NCBI GenBank assembly: GCA_043759595.1
Contig: JAYVLG010000065.1
Location: 1 to 29,393, forward strand
Direction of reading: 5' to 3'
DNA length: 29,393 nucleotides
Source of the DNA: Sulfurirhabdus sp043759595
Lineage (GTDB): Bacteria > Pseudomonadota > Gammaproteobacteria > Burkholderiales > SMCO01
Shown here piece by piece: positions 6,213 to 13,895 of this stretch. A program made the translations under genes and the position numbers. Within the stretch, counting starts at the first letter, position 1. The number at the start of each line of letters is the position of its first letter. The notes under the pieces were generated by a model. That model made no database searches and had not been told where the DNA came from. It saw only the letters and a list, made by a program, of their open reading frames with translations.

Positions 6213-7002
6213 CGGGTTAATCAGTGCGTTGCAGGGAGTAGGTCGCCATGTGGTGAATGGTATTTGGCGCCTGGGTTATGCCTCTCGCTTTTTTGCGATG
6301 ATTCTGCTTAGTTCCGGCATGAGCTTCCGCCGTATTCACCTCATTATCAAAGAAGTGTATTTTAGCGGTGTGCTGTCGCTGATCATCATTCTGGTATCGG
6401 GACTTTTTGTTGGCATGGTGCTGGGTTTGCAAGGTTACGAAACATTGCAAAAATATGGTTCCGAGTCAGCGTTAGGAACATTGGTTGCGTTGAGTCTGGT
6501 TCGTGAGCTGGGGCCAGTCTTGGCCGCGCTGCTGTTTGCCAGCCGTGCAGGTTCTGCTATAACTGCAGAAATTGGCTTGATGAAAGCCACAGAACAGATT
6601 GTTGCCATGGAAATGATGGCCGTTGACCCGATTGCGCGTGTGGTTGCCCCGCGATTCTGGGGAGGGGTAATTTCAATGCCGTTGCTGGCTGCCATGTTTA
6701 GCGCAATGGGTATATTTGGCGGGTATTTGGTTGGTGTGGTAATGATCGGTGTAGATGCAGGCTCATTCTGGTCGCAAATGCAGGCAGCAGTAGACTTCAG
6801 AGCCGACATTGTAAATGGTGTGATTAAAAGCTTTGTGTTTGGGCTGGCTGTCACCTCTATTGCCCTCTTTGAAGGTTATGATGCGCCACCAACGGCAGAA
6901 GGAGTGTCCCATGCAACGACAAGAACCGTGGTGACATCATCATTGGCCATTTTGGCACTGGATTTTATTTTGACCGCTTTTATGTTCCGCGGCGTGAGCT
7001 GA
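6205..7002 (+). CDS. mlaE: MlaE, permease of the phospholipid ABC transporter
   Basis: The inner-membrane permease subunit, a MlaE/YrbE family dimer that receives phospholipid from the MlaD ring. 265 aa, close to E. coli MlaE at 260. An amphipathic N-terminus precedes five or six hydrophobic segments. Diagnostic segments are FVGMVLGLQGY, the cytoplasmic LVRELGPVLAALLFASRAGSA loop, and EIGLMKATEQI. ATG 6205 overlaps the end of mlaF by 8 nt. It is followed after 51 bp by mlaD, which has its own Shine-Dalgarno (GAAAGG). Confidence 0.96.
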   Translation: MFNGLISALQGVGRHVVNGIWRLGYASRFFAMILLSSGMSFRRIHLIIKEVYFSGVLSLIIILVSGLFVGMVLGLQGYETLQKYGSESALGTLVALSLVRELGPVLAALLFASRAGSAITAEIGLMKATEQIVAMEMMAVDPIARVVAPRFWGGVISMPLLAAMFSAMGIFGGYLVGVVMIGVDAGSFWSQMQAAVDFRADIVNGVIKSFVFGLAVTSIALFEGYDAPPTAEGVSHATTRTVVTSSLAILALDFILTAFMFRGVS

Positions 7003-7053
7003 CAACGGAATTCTAAAGCTAACTCTATGAATATTTTTTGAAAGGTTGCAAAA

Positions 7054-7530
7054 ATGACGCGAACAACGCTTGATTTATGGGTAGGCATTTTTGTGGTGGG
7101 CGGTTTGGCGGCTTTACTCGTGCTCGGTCTCAAGGTGGGGAACTTGAGCACTTTCAATATGTCTGAGAGTTATGTTGTGCATGCAGATTTTGAAAATATT
7201 GGTGGACTTAAACCCAAAGCGCCCGTAAAAAGTGCCGGTGTAGTCATCGGAAGGGTAGCTGAAATAGCTTTTGATAATAAGAATTATGAAGCAAAAGTGA
7301 CGATACGTATCGATAAAAGATATGCATTTTCAAAAGATACCACGGCGTCTATTTTGACCTCTGGCCTGTTGGGGGAGCAATATGTGGGTTTGTCCCCTGG
7401 TGGTGATGAGGTGATGCTTAAAGATGGCGACACATTCAAATTAACCCAGTCTGCAGTTGTACTGGAAAATTTGATTGGACAGTTCCTGTTCAGCAAAGGA
7501 TCTGAAGGTGGAACTAAGGCTGGGCAGTAA
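7054..7530 (+). CDS. mlaD: MlaD, MCE-domain lipid-binding subunit
   Basis: The periplasmic, membrane-anchored MCE protein that forms the hexameric ring above MlaFEB. 158 aa. An N-terminal signal anchor (GIFVVGGLAALLVLGLKVG, about 10-28) is followed by one MCE domain (about 40-118), seen in the FENIGGLKPKAPVKSAGVVIG strand-turn and LTSGLLGEQYVGLSPGG. The C-terminal helix (LENLIGQFLF) is the hydrophobic pore helix of the family. ATG 7054 has GAAAGG upstream. Part of mlaFEDCB, 39 bp before mlaC. Confidence 0.95.
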   Translation: MTRTTLDLWVGIFVVGGLAALLVLGLKVGNLSTFNMSESYVVHADFENIGGLKPKAPVKSAGVVIGRVAEIAFDNKNYEAKVTIRIDKRYAFSKDTTASILTSGLLGEQYVGLSPGGDEVMLKDGDTFKLTQSAVVLENLIGQFLFSKGSEGGTKAGQ

Positions 7531-7569
7531 TCAGGATTATCAAGTTAATAACTTTACAGGATAAATGAA

Positions 7570-8202
7570 ATGAACTTTATAAATCGCGTGTTAATAGCTG
7601 TATTGTTTTTCGGATCTGTGAGCGTGCAAGCTGCAGATATGACACCCGATGCGCTTGCCAAAAATACCACTCAGGAAGTGTTGGGTCTAATCAAGCAGGA
7701 TAAAGACATTGCCGGTAATCAGGAAAAGCTGCACAAATTGATTGAGGCGAAAATTTTGCCTCACTTTGACTTTGCGCGTATGACTCGCCTGGCAGTAGGT
7801 AAAAACTGGCGCAGTGCGACAGCACCACAGCAAGAATCGTTAGTGAAAGAGTTTCGTACGTTACTGGTAAGAACCTATTCCAATTCATTGGCAGCATATA
7901 AAAACCAGGTGATTGATTTTAAACCGTTTAAAATGCAACCCGATGAAACCGATGTGACGGTTAAAACCCAGGTTGTTCAGCCGGGTGCGCAGCCAATCCC
8001 TATAGATTATTCCATGGAAAAAACAGCGGATGGCTGGAAAGTCTATGATGTGACAGTGGATGGTGTGAGCCTGGTGATTAACTATCGCAGCTCTTTTGCA
8101 AGCGAAGTTCGTCAATCGGGTATTGATGGGCTGATTAAAACGCTGGCAGATAAAAATCAAACCGCTGCCGGTGGTTCACAAAGCACGGCTGCTAAAAAAT
8201 GA
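7570..8202 (+). CDS. mlaC: MlaC, periplasmic phospholipid carrier
   Basis: The soluble periplasmic shuttle that carries phospholipids between the outer-membrane MlaA complex and MlaFEDB. 210 aa with a classical signal peptide cleaved near VQA-AD (about residue 21). The Tol_Tol_Ttg2 domain is recognisable from HFDFARMTRLAVGKNWR, the FRTLLVRTYSNSL segment and the WKVYDVTVDGVSLVINYRS core near 155-175. It lies between mlaD and mlaB, overlapping mlaB by 4 nt (ATGA). MlaA, the outer-membrane partner that accompanies this cluster in some betaproteobacteria, is not here. Confidence 0.94.
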   Translation: MNFINRVLIAVLFFGSVSVQAADMTPDALAKNTTQEVLGLIKQDKDIAGNQEKLHKLIEAKILPHFDFARMTRLAVGKNWRSATAPQQESLVKEFRTLLVRTYSNSLAAYKNQVIDFKPFKMQPDETDVTVKTQVVQPGAQPIPIDYSMEKTADGWKVYDVTVDGVSLVINYRSSFASEVRQSGIDGLIKTLADKNQTAAGGSQSTAAKK

Positions 8203-8480
8203 TCAGCAAAAACGGTGAGCGTTTCGAGTTAAAAGGGTCGGTCACCATGGATAATGCGCGCGCCATCATGGAAGAAGGTCAAGCCTTATTCAATCATGAA
8301 GATGTGAAGGTGGACCTGGCGGGTGTGGAAGAGGTGGATTCATCTGCTGTAAGCATATTGCTGCAGTGGATGCGTGAGGCGCAACAAAGGAATCAACCCA
8401 TTTTGTTTTTTAATCTGCCTGAAAATCTGAAAAGCTTGATTACGCTTTACGGCGTTGACGAAATGATCCCCAACCAATAA
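8199..8480 (+). CDS. mlaB: MlaB, STAS-domain subunit of the phospholipid transporter
   Basis: A small cytoplasmic STAS protein (93 aa) that binds MlaF and stabilises or regulates the MlaFEDB complex. The STAS signature lies around DLAGVEEVDSSAVSILLQWM (about 29-48), with the conserved serine pair at the position that binds or is phosphorylated in anti-sigma-antagonist relatives. Its start codon overlaps the mlaC stop (ATGA), so translation is likely coupled. Identification rests on the STAS fold plus its operon position; sequence conservation in this family is low. Confidence 0.88.
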   Translation: MISKNGERFELKGSVTMDNARAIMEEGQALFNHEDVKVDLAGVEEVDSSAVSILLQWMREAQQRNQPILFFNLPENLKSLITLYGVDEMIPNQ

Positions 8481-8483
8481 ATG

Positions 8484-8497
8484 CAGCAACGTTGCTG
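8484..8497. other. perfect 14-bp palindrome CAGCAACGTTGCTG
   Basis: A loop-less perfect palindrome just after the mlaB stop, 48 bp before the ABC exporter ATG. It has no T run, so it is not an obvious terminator. It could be an operator for a dimeric regulator of the exporter genes. Confidence 0.35.
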
Positions 8498-8544
8498 TGA
8501 AGTACCTTGGCCGAATCTCACCAGTAAAAAAGTAAAATTCTTTA

Positions 8545-9444
8545 ATGTTACCTGCCATACGAATTAGCGGCATTCATAAAAGCTTCGGAAGTCTTCATGC
8601 CCTGAAGGGGGTGGATCTCGAGGTGAAACAAGGTGAGTTTTTTGCACTGCTTGGGCCAAATGGCGCCGGAAAAACCACCCTGATCAGCATTCTTGCCGGT
8701 ATTGCGCGTGCTGATAAAGGCGTGGCTGAAGTGATGGGGCACGATGTGGTTACCAGCTATCGAGAATCGCGTCGCGTTCTGGGGGTGGTGCCGCAGGAAT
8801 TGGTGTTTGATCCCTTTTTTACGGTGCGTGAGGCGCTCAAATTTCAGTCAGGCTATTTTGGCTTGCGCAAGAATGATGACTGGATTGATGAGATTATGCA
8901 TCATCTGGATCTGACAGAAAAAGCCAACGTGAATATGCGTGCGCTCTCAGGCGGAATGAAGCGGCGAGTTCTGGTAGCGCAGGCGCTGGTACACAAACCG
9001 CCGGTCATTATTCTGGATGAGCCCACTGCCGGTGTGGATGTAGAGTTGCGGAAGACCCTGTGGCAGTTTATTCGCAAACTTAATCAGGATGGGCACACCA
9101 TCGTCCTCACTACTCATTATCTGGAAGAGGCGCAAACATTGTGCAGCCGTGTTGCCATGCTCAAGCAGGGCGAAATTGTGGCTCTGGACAGTACGCAAAA
9201 TTTACTGGACACCATTACAGATAAGCATATCAAGCTGAAATTGACACCGGATTCATTACCCCAGTCTTTGCAATCCAGGATGTGTGTGAAGGATGCTGAA
9301 ACCTATACCCTGAAAATCAGCGATTATGCGGAGTTGGAATGGGTGATGGTGCAATTGCGTGAAGCCAATGTTTGCATTGGTGATATGGAATTGGTGCAAC
9401 CTGATCTGGAAGATGTGTTTGTCAAAATAATGAGCAAACATTGA
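8545..9444 (+). CDS. yadG: ABC-2 exporter ATP-binding protein (YadG/CcmA-like)
   Basis: Cytoplasmic ATPase of an ABC-2 type exporter, 299 aa. Walker A is GPNGAGKTT (about 37-45), the signature LSGGMKRRVLVAQAL, and Walker B VIILDEPTAGVD, followed by the LTTHYLEEA switch segment. The C-terminal ~80 residues form the additional domain seen in YadG-type subunits. It overlaps the permease gene by 4 nt. In Betaproteobacteria this exporter pair is regularly found between the mla genes and ibaG-murA, which suggests a cell-envelope role, but the substrate is not known. The ribosome-binding site is weak. Confidence 0.88.
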   Translation: MLPAIRISGIHKSFGSLHALKGVDLEVKQGEFFALLGPNGAGKTTLISILAGIARADKGVAEVMGHDVVTSYRESRRVLGVVPQELVFDPFFTVREALKFQSGYFGLRKNDDWIDEIMHHLDLTEKANVNMRALSGGMKRRVLVAQALVHKPPVIILDEPTAGVDVELRKTLWQFIRKLNQDGHTIVLTTHYLEEAQTLCSRVAMLKQGEIVALDSTQNLLDTITDKHIKLKLTPDSLPQSLQSRMCVKDAETYTLKISDYAELEWVMVQLREANVCIGDMELVQPDLEDVFVKIMSKH

Positions 9445-10202
9445 TGATGACAGGTTTTTACACCCTTTTTTACAAAGAGCTGTTGCGTTTCTGGAAAGTG
9501 AGTTTTCAGACGATATTGGCGCCAGTATTGACTGCCCTGCTGTATCTACTGATATTCTCTCATGTGCTGGAAGGGCATGTGCAGGTTTATCCGGGTGTGT
9601 CATATACGACATTTTTGATTCCCGGTCTGGTCATGATGGCCGTGCTGCAAAATGCTTTTGCCAATAGTTCGTCCAGCTTGATCCAATCCAAAGTGACGGG
9701 GAGTATCATCTTTATTTTGTTGCCGCCGCTATCTTACCGGGAATTTTTTTTAGCCTACACGCTGGCATCCGCTGTGCGAGGCTTGGTAGTTGGGTTTGGC
9801 GTTTTTCTGGTGACACTCTTTTTTGTGGATATGCCCATGCACCACCCCCTCTGGATTCTGCTGTTTGCCTTGACCGGGAGCTGCATATTAGGTGCAATGG
9901 GAATTATTGCCGGAATTTGGGCAGAAAAATTTGACCAGTTGGCAGGATTCCAGAATTTTATTATCATGCCACTTACTTTTCTATCTGGTGTATTTTATTC
10001 CATTCATTCTTTGCCGGCATTTTGGCAGGGACTGTCTCATTTCAATCCGTTTTTTTACATGATTGATGGATTTCGTTACGGATTTTTCGGTGCATCCGAT
10101 GTTTCACCTTATTTAAGCTTGTCGATCGTTGCGACATGCTTTTTAGTATTAACATTCATGGCATTGGCCCTCTTGAAGAGTGGCTACAAATTGCGTCAAT
10201 AA
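9441..10202 (+). CDS. yadH: ABC-2 exporter permease (YadH-like)
   Basis: Inner-membrane permease, 253 aa with six predicted hydrophobic segments, partner of the preceding ATPase. The ABC-2 membrane family pattern is clear: an N-terminal amphipathic FYKELLRFWKVSFQTILAP segment, the PGLVMMAVLQNAFANSSSSL region, and the C-terminal LTFLSGVFYSI...LPAFWQ...NPFFYMIDGFRYGFFG signature. Coupled to the ATPase through an ATGATGA overlap. Only 10 bp separate it from ibaG, so exporter, ibaG and murA are probably co-transcribed. Substrate unknown. Confidence 0.88.
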   Translation: MMMTGFYTLFYKELLRFWKVSFQTILAPVLTALLYLLIFSHVLEGHVQVYPGVSYTTFLIPGLVMMAVLQNAFANSSSSLIQSKVTGSIIFILLPPLSYREFFLAYTLASAVRGLVVGFGVFLVTLFFVDMPMHHPLWILLFALTGSCILGAMGIIAGIWAEKFDQLAGFQNFIIMPLTFLSGVFYSIHSLPAFWQGLSHFNPFFYMIDGFRYGFFGASDVSPYLSLSIVATCFLVLTFMALALLKSGYKLRQ

Positions 10203-10212
10203 AGAGGATATT

Positions 10213-10452
10213 ATGGTTACTCCAGAAAACATCAAAGGTTATATCGAAGGTGGCTTGCCTTGCGAATATGTGCAAGTAGCAGGCGATGGTCACCATTTCG
10301 AGGCGGTGATCGTCAGTGCTGAATTCAAAGGTAAAAATATGGTGCAGCAACATCAGCTGGTCTATAAGGCTTTGGGCGACAGGATGAAGCAAGAGATTCA
10401 CGCTCTTTCGATGAAAACGCTGACCCCTGAAGAATGGGCAAATCGTGGATAA
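10213..10452 (+). CDS. ibaG: BolA/IbaG family iron-metabolism protein
   Basis: A small cytoplasmic BolA-family protein (79 aa) that in E. coli partners with monothiol glutaredoxin in Fe-S cluster handling. The start ATG 10213 has AGAGGA just upstream. A longer frame from 10180 overlaps yadH and lacks a ribosome-binding site, so it is rejected. Family features are VQVAGDGHHFEAVIVS (about 17-32), the central LVYKALGDRM helix, and HALSMKTLTPEEW near the C-terminus, typical of IbaG rather than BolA. It overlaps murA by 8 nt, matching the conserved ibaG-murA pairing in proteobacteria. Confidence 0.93.
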   Translation: MVTPENIKGYIEGGLPCEYVQVAGDGHHFEAVIVSAEFKGKNMVQQHQLVYKALGDRMKQEIHALSMKTLTPEEWANRG

Positions 10453-11698
10453 ACTGTCAATTCAGGGCGGTATCCCCTTATCAGGCGAAGTCAGGATATC
10501 CGGTGCAAAGAACGCGGCTTTGCCTATTCTGTGCGCCAGTATTTTGACAGGCGATGTGCTGAAGCTGGGCAATGTGCCCCATTTAAAAGACATCACTACC
10601 ATGATTGAATTGCTGGTGCAGATGGGGATGAATGTTTCGGTAGATGAGAAAATGGGCGTGGAGCTGCACGCAGCAGCGTTGCCTAATTTGGTTGCACCAT
10701 ACGAACTGGTGAAGACCATGCGTGCATCCATTTTAGTGCTAGGACCCATGCTGGCTCGTTTTGGCAAAGCACGGGTATCTCTTCCGGGTGGATGCGCTAT
10801 TGGTCTGCGACCTGTTGATTTGCATATCAAGGGGTTGCAAGCCATGGGTGCGGAAATTCAGATTGAGCATGGCTATATCGAAGCCAAAGCAAGTCGCTTG
10901 AAAGGCGCCCGTTTATTCATGGATCTGGTATCCGTGACGGGTACAGAAAACCTCATGATGGCGGCGACGCTGGCAGATGGTACAACCGTGATTGAGAACG
11001 CAGCGCGTGAGCCTGAAGTGGTGGATCTGGCGAATTGCCTGATTGCCATGGGTGCGAAAATTGAAGGTGCAGGTTCGGATGTCATCACCATTCATGGTGT
11101 TGAAAGTTTACATGGCGCAACGTATAGCGTTATGCCTGACCGAATTGAGGCTGGCACCTTTCTGGTTGCAGCTGCGGCCACTGGCGGCAAGATCGTGCTG
11201 AAAGATACGCGCACAGATATCATGGATGCGGTCCTTGAAAAACTGCGTGAGGCTGGCGCCAAAATTGAATCGGGTGAGGACTGGATCAGTCTTGAAATGA
11301 CCAGCCGCCCGAAAGCAGTGAATGTTCGCACCGCACCTTACCCCGCTTTTCCTACGGATATGCAGGCCCAGTTTATGGTGCTGAACGTAATTGCAGAAGG
11401 CACCGCGATCATGACTGAAACCATTTTTGAAAATCGATTCATGCATGTGCAGGAACTGCAGCGTATGGGGGCGGGTATTGAAGTGGAAGGGAATGCTGCC
11501 GTGGTGCGTGGTGTAACTGAACTCAGTGGCGCAACCGTCATGGCGACAGATCTGCGCGCATCGGCAAGTCTCGTGATTGCTGGCCTGAGCGCGCAAGGCG
11601 AAACGGTGGTGGATCGTATTTATCATCTGGATCGCGGTTATGAATGTATCGAGGAAAAGCTGTCGCAGTTAGGCGCACGCATCAAACGCGTTCATTAA
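10445..11698 (+). CDS. murA: UDP-N-acetylglucosamine 1-carboxyvinyltransferase
   Basis: First committed step of peptidoglycan precursor synthesis: transfer of enolpyruvate from PEP to UDP-GlcNAc in the cytoplasm. 417 aa, the normal length. GTG 10445 lies inside the ibaG end (8-nt overlap), so translation is coupled. Lys22 (SGAKNAALP) and the catalytic Cys117 in LPGGCAIGLRP are present, so the enzyme is expected to be of the fosfomycin-sensitive cysteine type. The two inverse alpha/beta barrels are visible from repeated GxxxGA segments, and the C-terminal YHLDRGYE.IEEKL..LGA is characteristic. A 123-bp gap follows before hisG. Confidence 0.97.
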   Translation: MDKLSIQGGIPLSGEVRISGAKNAALPILCASILTGDVLKLGNVPHLKDITTMIELLVQMGMNVSVDEKMGVELHAAALPNLVAPYELVKTMRASILVLGPMLARFGKARVSLPGGCAIGLRPVDLHIKGLQAMGAEIQIEHGYIEAKASRLKGARLFMDLVSVTGTENLMMAATLADGTTVIENAAREPEVVDLANCLIAMGAKIEGAGSDVITIHGVESLHGATYSVMPDRIEAGTFLVAAAATGGKIVLKDTRTDIMDAVLEKLREAGAKIESGEDWISLEMTSRPKAVNVRTAPYPAFPTDMQAQFMVLNVIAEGTAIMTETIFENRFMHVQELQRMGAGIEVEGNAAVVRGVTELSGATVMATDLRASASLVIAGLSAQGETVVDRIYHLDRGYECIEEKLSQLGARIKRVH

Positions 11699-11821
11699 AG
11701 GTTTAAAAAGCGCGTACACAGAGTCCTGATTTTTGAGAGGCAGGTTAACCCATTGTTCTGTCTGTGGTCTGTAAACGCTCTGTGGTAATATTATATTTTT
11801 GCACCTATTGAGATTACGTAA

Positions 11822-12478
11822 TTGAACAGTATTACCATTGCCCTTTCCAAGGGTCGTATATTCGAAGAAACGACACCGTTATTAAAAGCGGCAGGCATCG
11901 TTCCGTTAGATGACCCCGAGTCTTCGCGCAAACTGATTCTGGATACGAACCGTCCGGATGTCAGGTTGATTATCGTGCGTGCCTCTGATGTGCCGACCTA
12001 TGTCCAGTATGGTGCAGCTGATCTGGGAATTGCCGGTAAAGATGTGTTGTATGAGCATGGTGGGGCAGGGTTGTATGAACCTCTGGATTTGCAGATAGCT
12101 CGTTGTCGGATGATGGTAGCTGTTCAGAACGGATTTGATTATCAGCAGGCCGTCACCAAAGGTGCGCGTTTGCGCGTTGCAACCAAGTACGTCCAGACTG
12201 CCCGTGAGCATTTTGCGCGCAAAGGTGTGCATGTTGATCTGATCAAGCTGTACGGTTCCATGGAGTTGGCGCCGTTGGTAGGACTGGCTGATGCCATTGT
12301 TGATTTGGTGAGTAGCGGCAATACCCTGAAAGCGAACGATCTGGTGGCAGTAGAAGAAATCATGGATATCAGCTCTCGTCTTGTCGTCAATCAGGCTGCG
12401 CTCAAGCTGAAACGCGCACAGATTCAACCGATACTGGATACCTTCGCAGGCGCTGTCAGTCAGCAGGCCGGAAAGTAA
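11822..12478 (+). CDS. hisG: ATP phosphoribosyltransferase, short-form catalytic subunit
   Basis: First step of histidine synthesis: ATP plus PRPP to phosphoribosyl-ATP. At 218 aa this is the short HisG, which lacks the C-terminal ACT-like regulatory domain and requires HisZ (a HisRS-like paralogue) for activity and feedback control. No hisZ is in this window. TTG 11822 is the start that fits the family N-terminus (ITIALSKGRIFEE). The loop DVPTYVQYGAADLGIAGKD and the PRPP-binding segment DLVSSGNTLKAN are intact. It opens the his cluster after a 123-bp gap that contains no strong promoter and no run of His codons suggesting attenuation. Confidence 0.95.
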   Translation: MNSITIALSKGRIFEETTPLLKAAGIVPLDDPESSRKLILDTNRPDVRLIIVRASDVPTYVQYGAADLGIAGKDVLYEHGGAGLYEPLDLQIARCRMMVAVQNGFDYQQAVTKGARLRVATKYVQTAREHFARKGVHVDLIKLYGSMELAPLVGLADAIVDLVSSGNTLKANDLVAVEEIMDISSRLVVNQAALKLKRAQIQPILDTFAGAVSQQAGK

Positions 12479-12539
12479 TCTGGCCCGGAAATTGTCTTAC
12501 TCTTAGTCGTTAATACCGCCAAAAAAGTTGACTCAAACC

Positions 12540-13841
12540 ATGTTAAACATCAAACGATATAACACCACACAGCCAGATTTTGACGCACAGCTGACACAAT
12601 TACTCGCATTTGAAGGCGCGCAAGATGCTGCCATTGATCATGTTGTTGCAGATATATTGATGGATGTCAAAAAGCGTGGCGATGCGGCCGTGCTGGAATA
12701 TAGTCAGCGCTTTGATCGTCTGTCGGCAAAAAGCATGAGCGAACTGTCGCTCCCCAAAGAGCGTCTGGAAGAAGCGCTGCGTAATTTGCCTGCTGAACAA
12801 CGCGATGCGCTGGAGCAGGCTGCGCAAAGGGTGCGTACCTATCATGATCGCCAGTTGATGGCATCCTGGAGTTATACCGAAGAAGACGGCACTATGCTGG
12901 GTCAGCAAATTACCGCACTTGATCGCGTAGGCCTTTATGTACCTGGAGGCAAGGCGGCTTATCCCTCTTCTGTGTTAATGAACGCTATCCCGGCTAAAGT
13001 GGCAGGTGTGGCAGAACTGATCATGGTAGTGCCAACTCCTGATGGTCAGTTAAATGAGCTGGTCCTGGCTGCTGCAGCTGTGTGTGGCGTTGATCGTGTA
13101 TTTACCATTGGCGGCGCGCAAGCCGTGGCTGCTTTGGCGTACGGAACTGAAAGCGTACCGCAAGTGGATAAGATTGTAGGCCCCGGTAACGCCTATGTAG
13201 CCGCTGCAAAGCGCAGGGTGTTCGGTGTAGTGGGGATTGATATGGTAGCTGGTCCATCAGAAATCCTGGTGATTTGTGATGGAAAAACCAATCCGGACTG
13301 GATCGCCATGGATCTGTTTTCCCAGGCAGAGCACGATGAACTGGCACAATCTATTCTGCTCTCGCCTGATGGCGCGTTTCTGGATGCTGTGGAAGCCAGC
13401 TTGGATCGTCTGTTGGTAGATATGCCGCGCAAAGCGGTGATTCGTGAATCACTGGAAAATCGCGGGGCACTTATTCAGGTGAAAGATCTGGATGAAGCTG
13501 TTCGTATTGCAAATTATATTGCCCCGGAACATCTTGAGCTTTCCGTGGATGGGCCAGAACTCTGGGCAAAAAAAATCAAGCATGCCGGTGCGATTTTTAT
13601 GGGGCGTATGACCTGTGAAGCATTGGGTGACTATTGTGCGGGGCCAAACCACGTTCTGCCAACGTCTCGCACCGCGCGTTTTTCTTCCCCTTTGGGTGTG
13701 TATGATTTTCAGAAGCGCACCAGTCTGATTCAGGTGTCTAAGCAAGGTGCGGTAACGCTGGGGAAGGTAGCTGCTACTTTGGCCTATGGAGAAGGGTTGC
13801 AAGCCCATGCCAGATCGGCTGAATATCGGATGAAGGGCTAG
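12540..13841 (+). CDS. hisD: histidinol dehydrogenase
   Basis: Last two steps of histidine synthesis: NAD-dependent, Zn-requiring oxidation of histidinol to histidine. From ATG 12540 the protein is 433 aa, matching E. coli HisD. An in-frame TTG at 12528 would add four residues. Substrate and zinc residues are seen in GPGNAYVAAAKR, GPSEIL, FSQAEHDELAQS, and APEHLEL near residue 325. The closing segments CAGPNHVLPTS.TARF and the C-terminal aromatic/His-containing tail are family-typical. It sits between hisG and hisC with gaps of 61 and 54 bp. Confidence 0.96.
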   Translation: MLNIKRYNTTQPDFDAQLTQLLAFEGAQDAAIDHVVADILMDVKKRGDAAVLEYSQRFDRLSAKSMSELSLPKERLEEALRNLPAEQRDALEQAAQRVRTYHDRQLMASWSYTEEDGTMLGQQITALDRVGLYVPGGKAAYPSSVLMNAIPAKVAGVAELIMVVPTPDGQLNELVLAAAAVCGVDRVFTIGGAQAVAALAYGTESVPQVDKIVGPGNAYVAAAKRRVFGVVGIDMVAGPSEILVICDGKTNPDWIAMDLFSQAEHDELAQSILLSPDGAFLDAVEASLDRLLVDMPRKAVIRESLENRGALIQVKDLDEAVRIANYIAPEHLELSVDGPELWAKKIKHAGAIFMGRMTCEALGDYCAGPNHVLPTSRTARFSSPLGVYDFQKRTSLIQVSKQGAVTLGKVAATLAYGEGLQAHARSAEYRMKG

Positions 13842-13895
13842 TTATTCTCAGGCTGACTGATCAAAGTTGGCTTTAAACCATTTTTCATGAAATAA

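Noticed and set aside
7885..8160. Minus-strand ORF inside mlaC
   Set aside because: A shadow of a clearly conserved gene; no start signals.
10180..10212. N-terminal extension of IbaG from ATG 10180
   Set aside because: It overlaps the yadH coding end and lacks a ribosome-binding site; ATG 10213 has AGAGGA and gives the family length.
11699..11821. His-type attenuator or leader peptide before hisG
   Set aside because: There is no short ORF with a run of histidine codons and no terminator/antiterminator pair.
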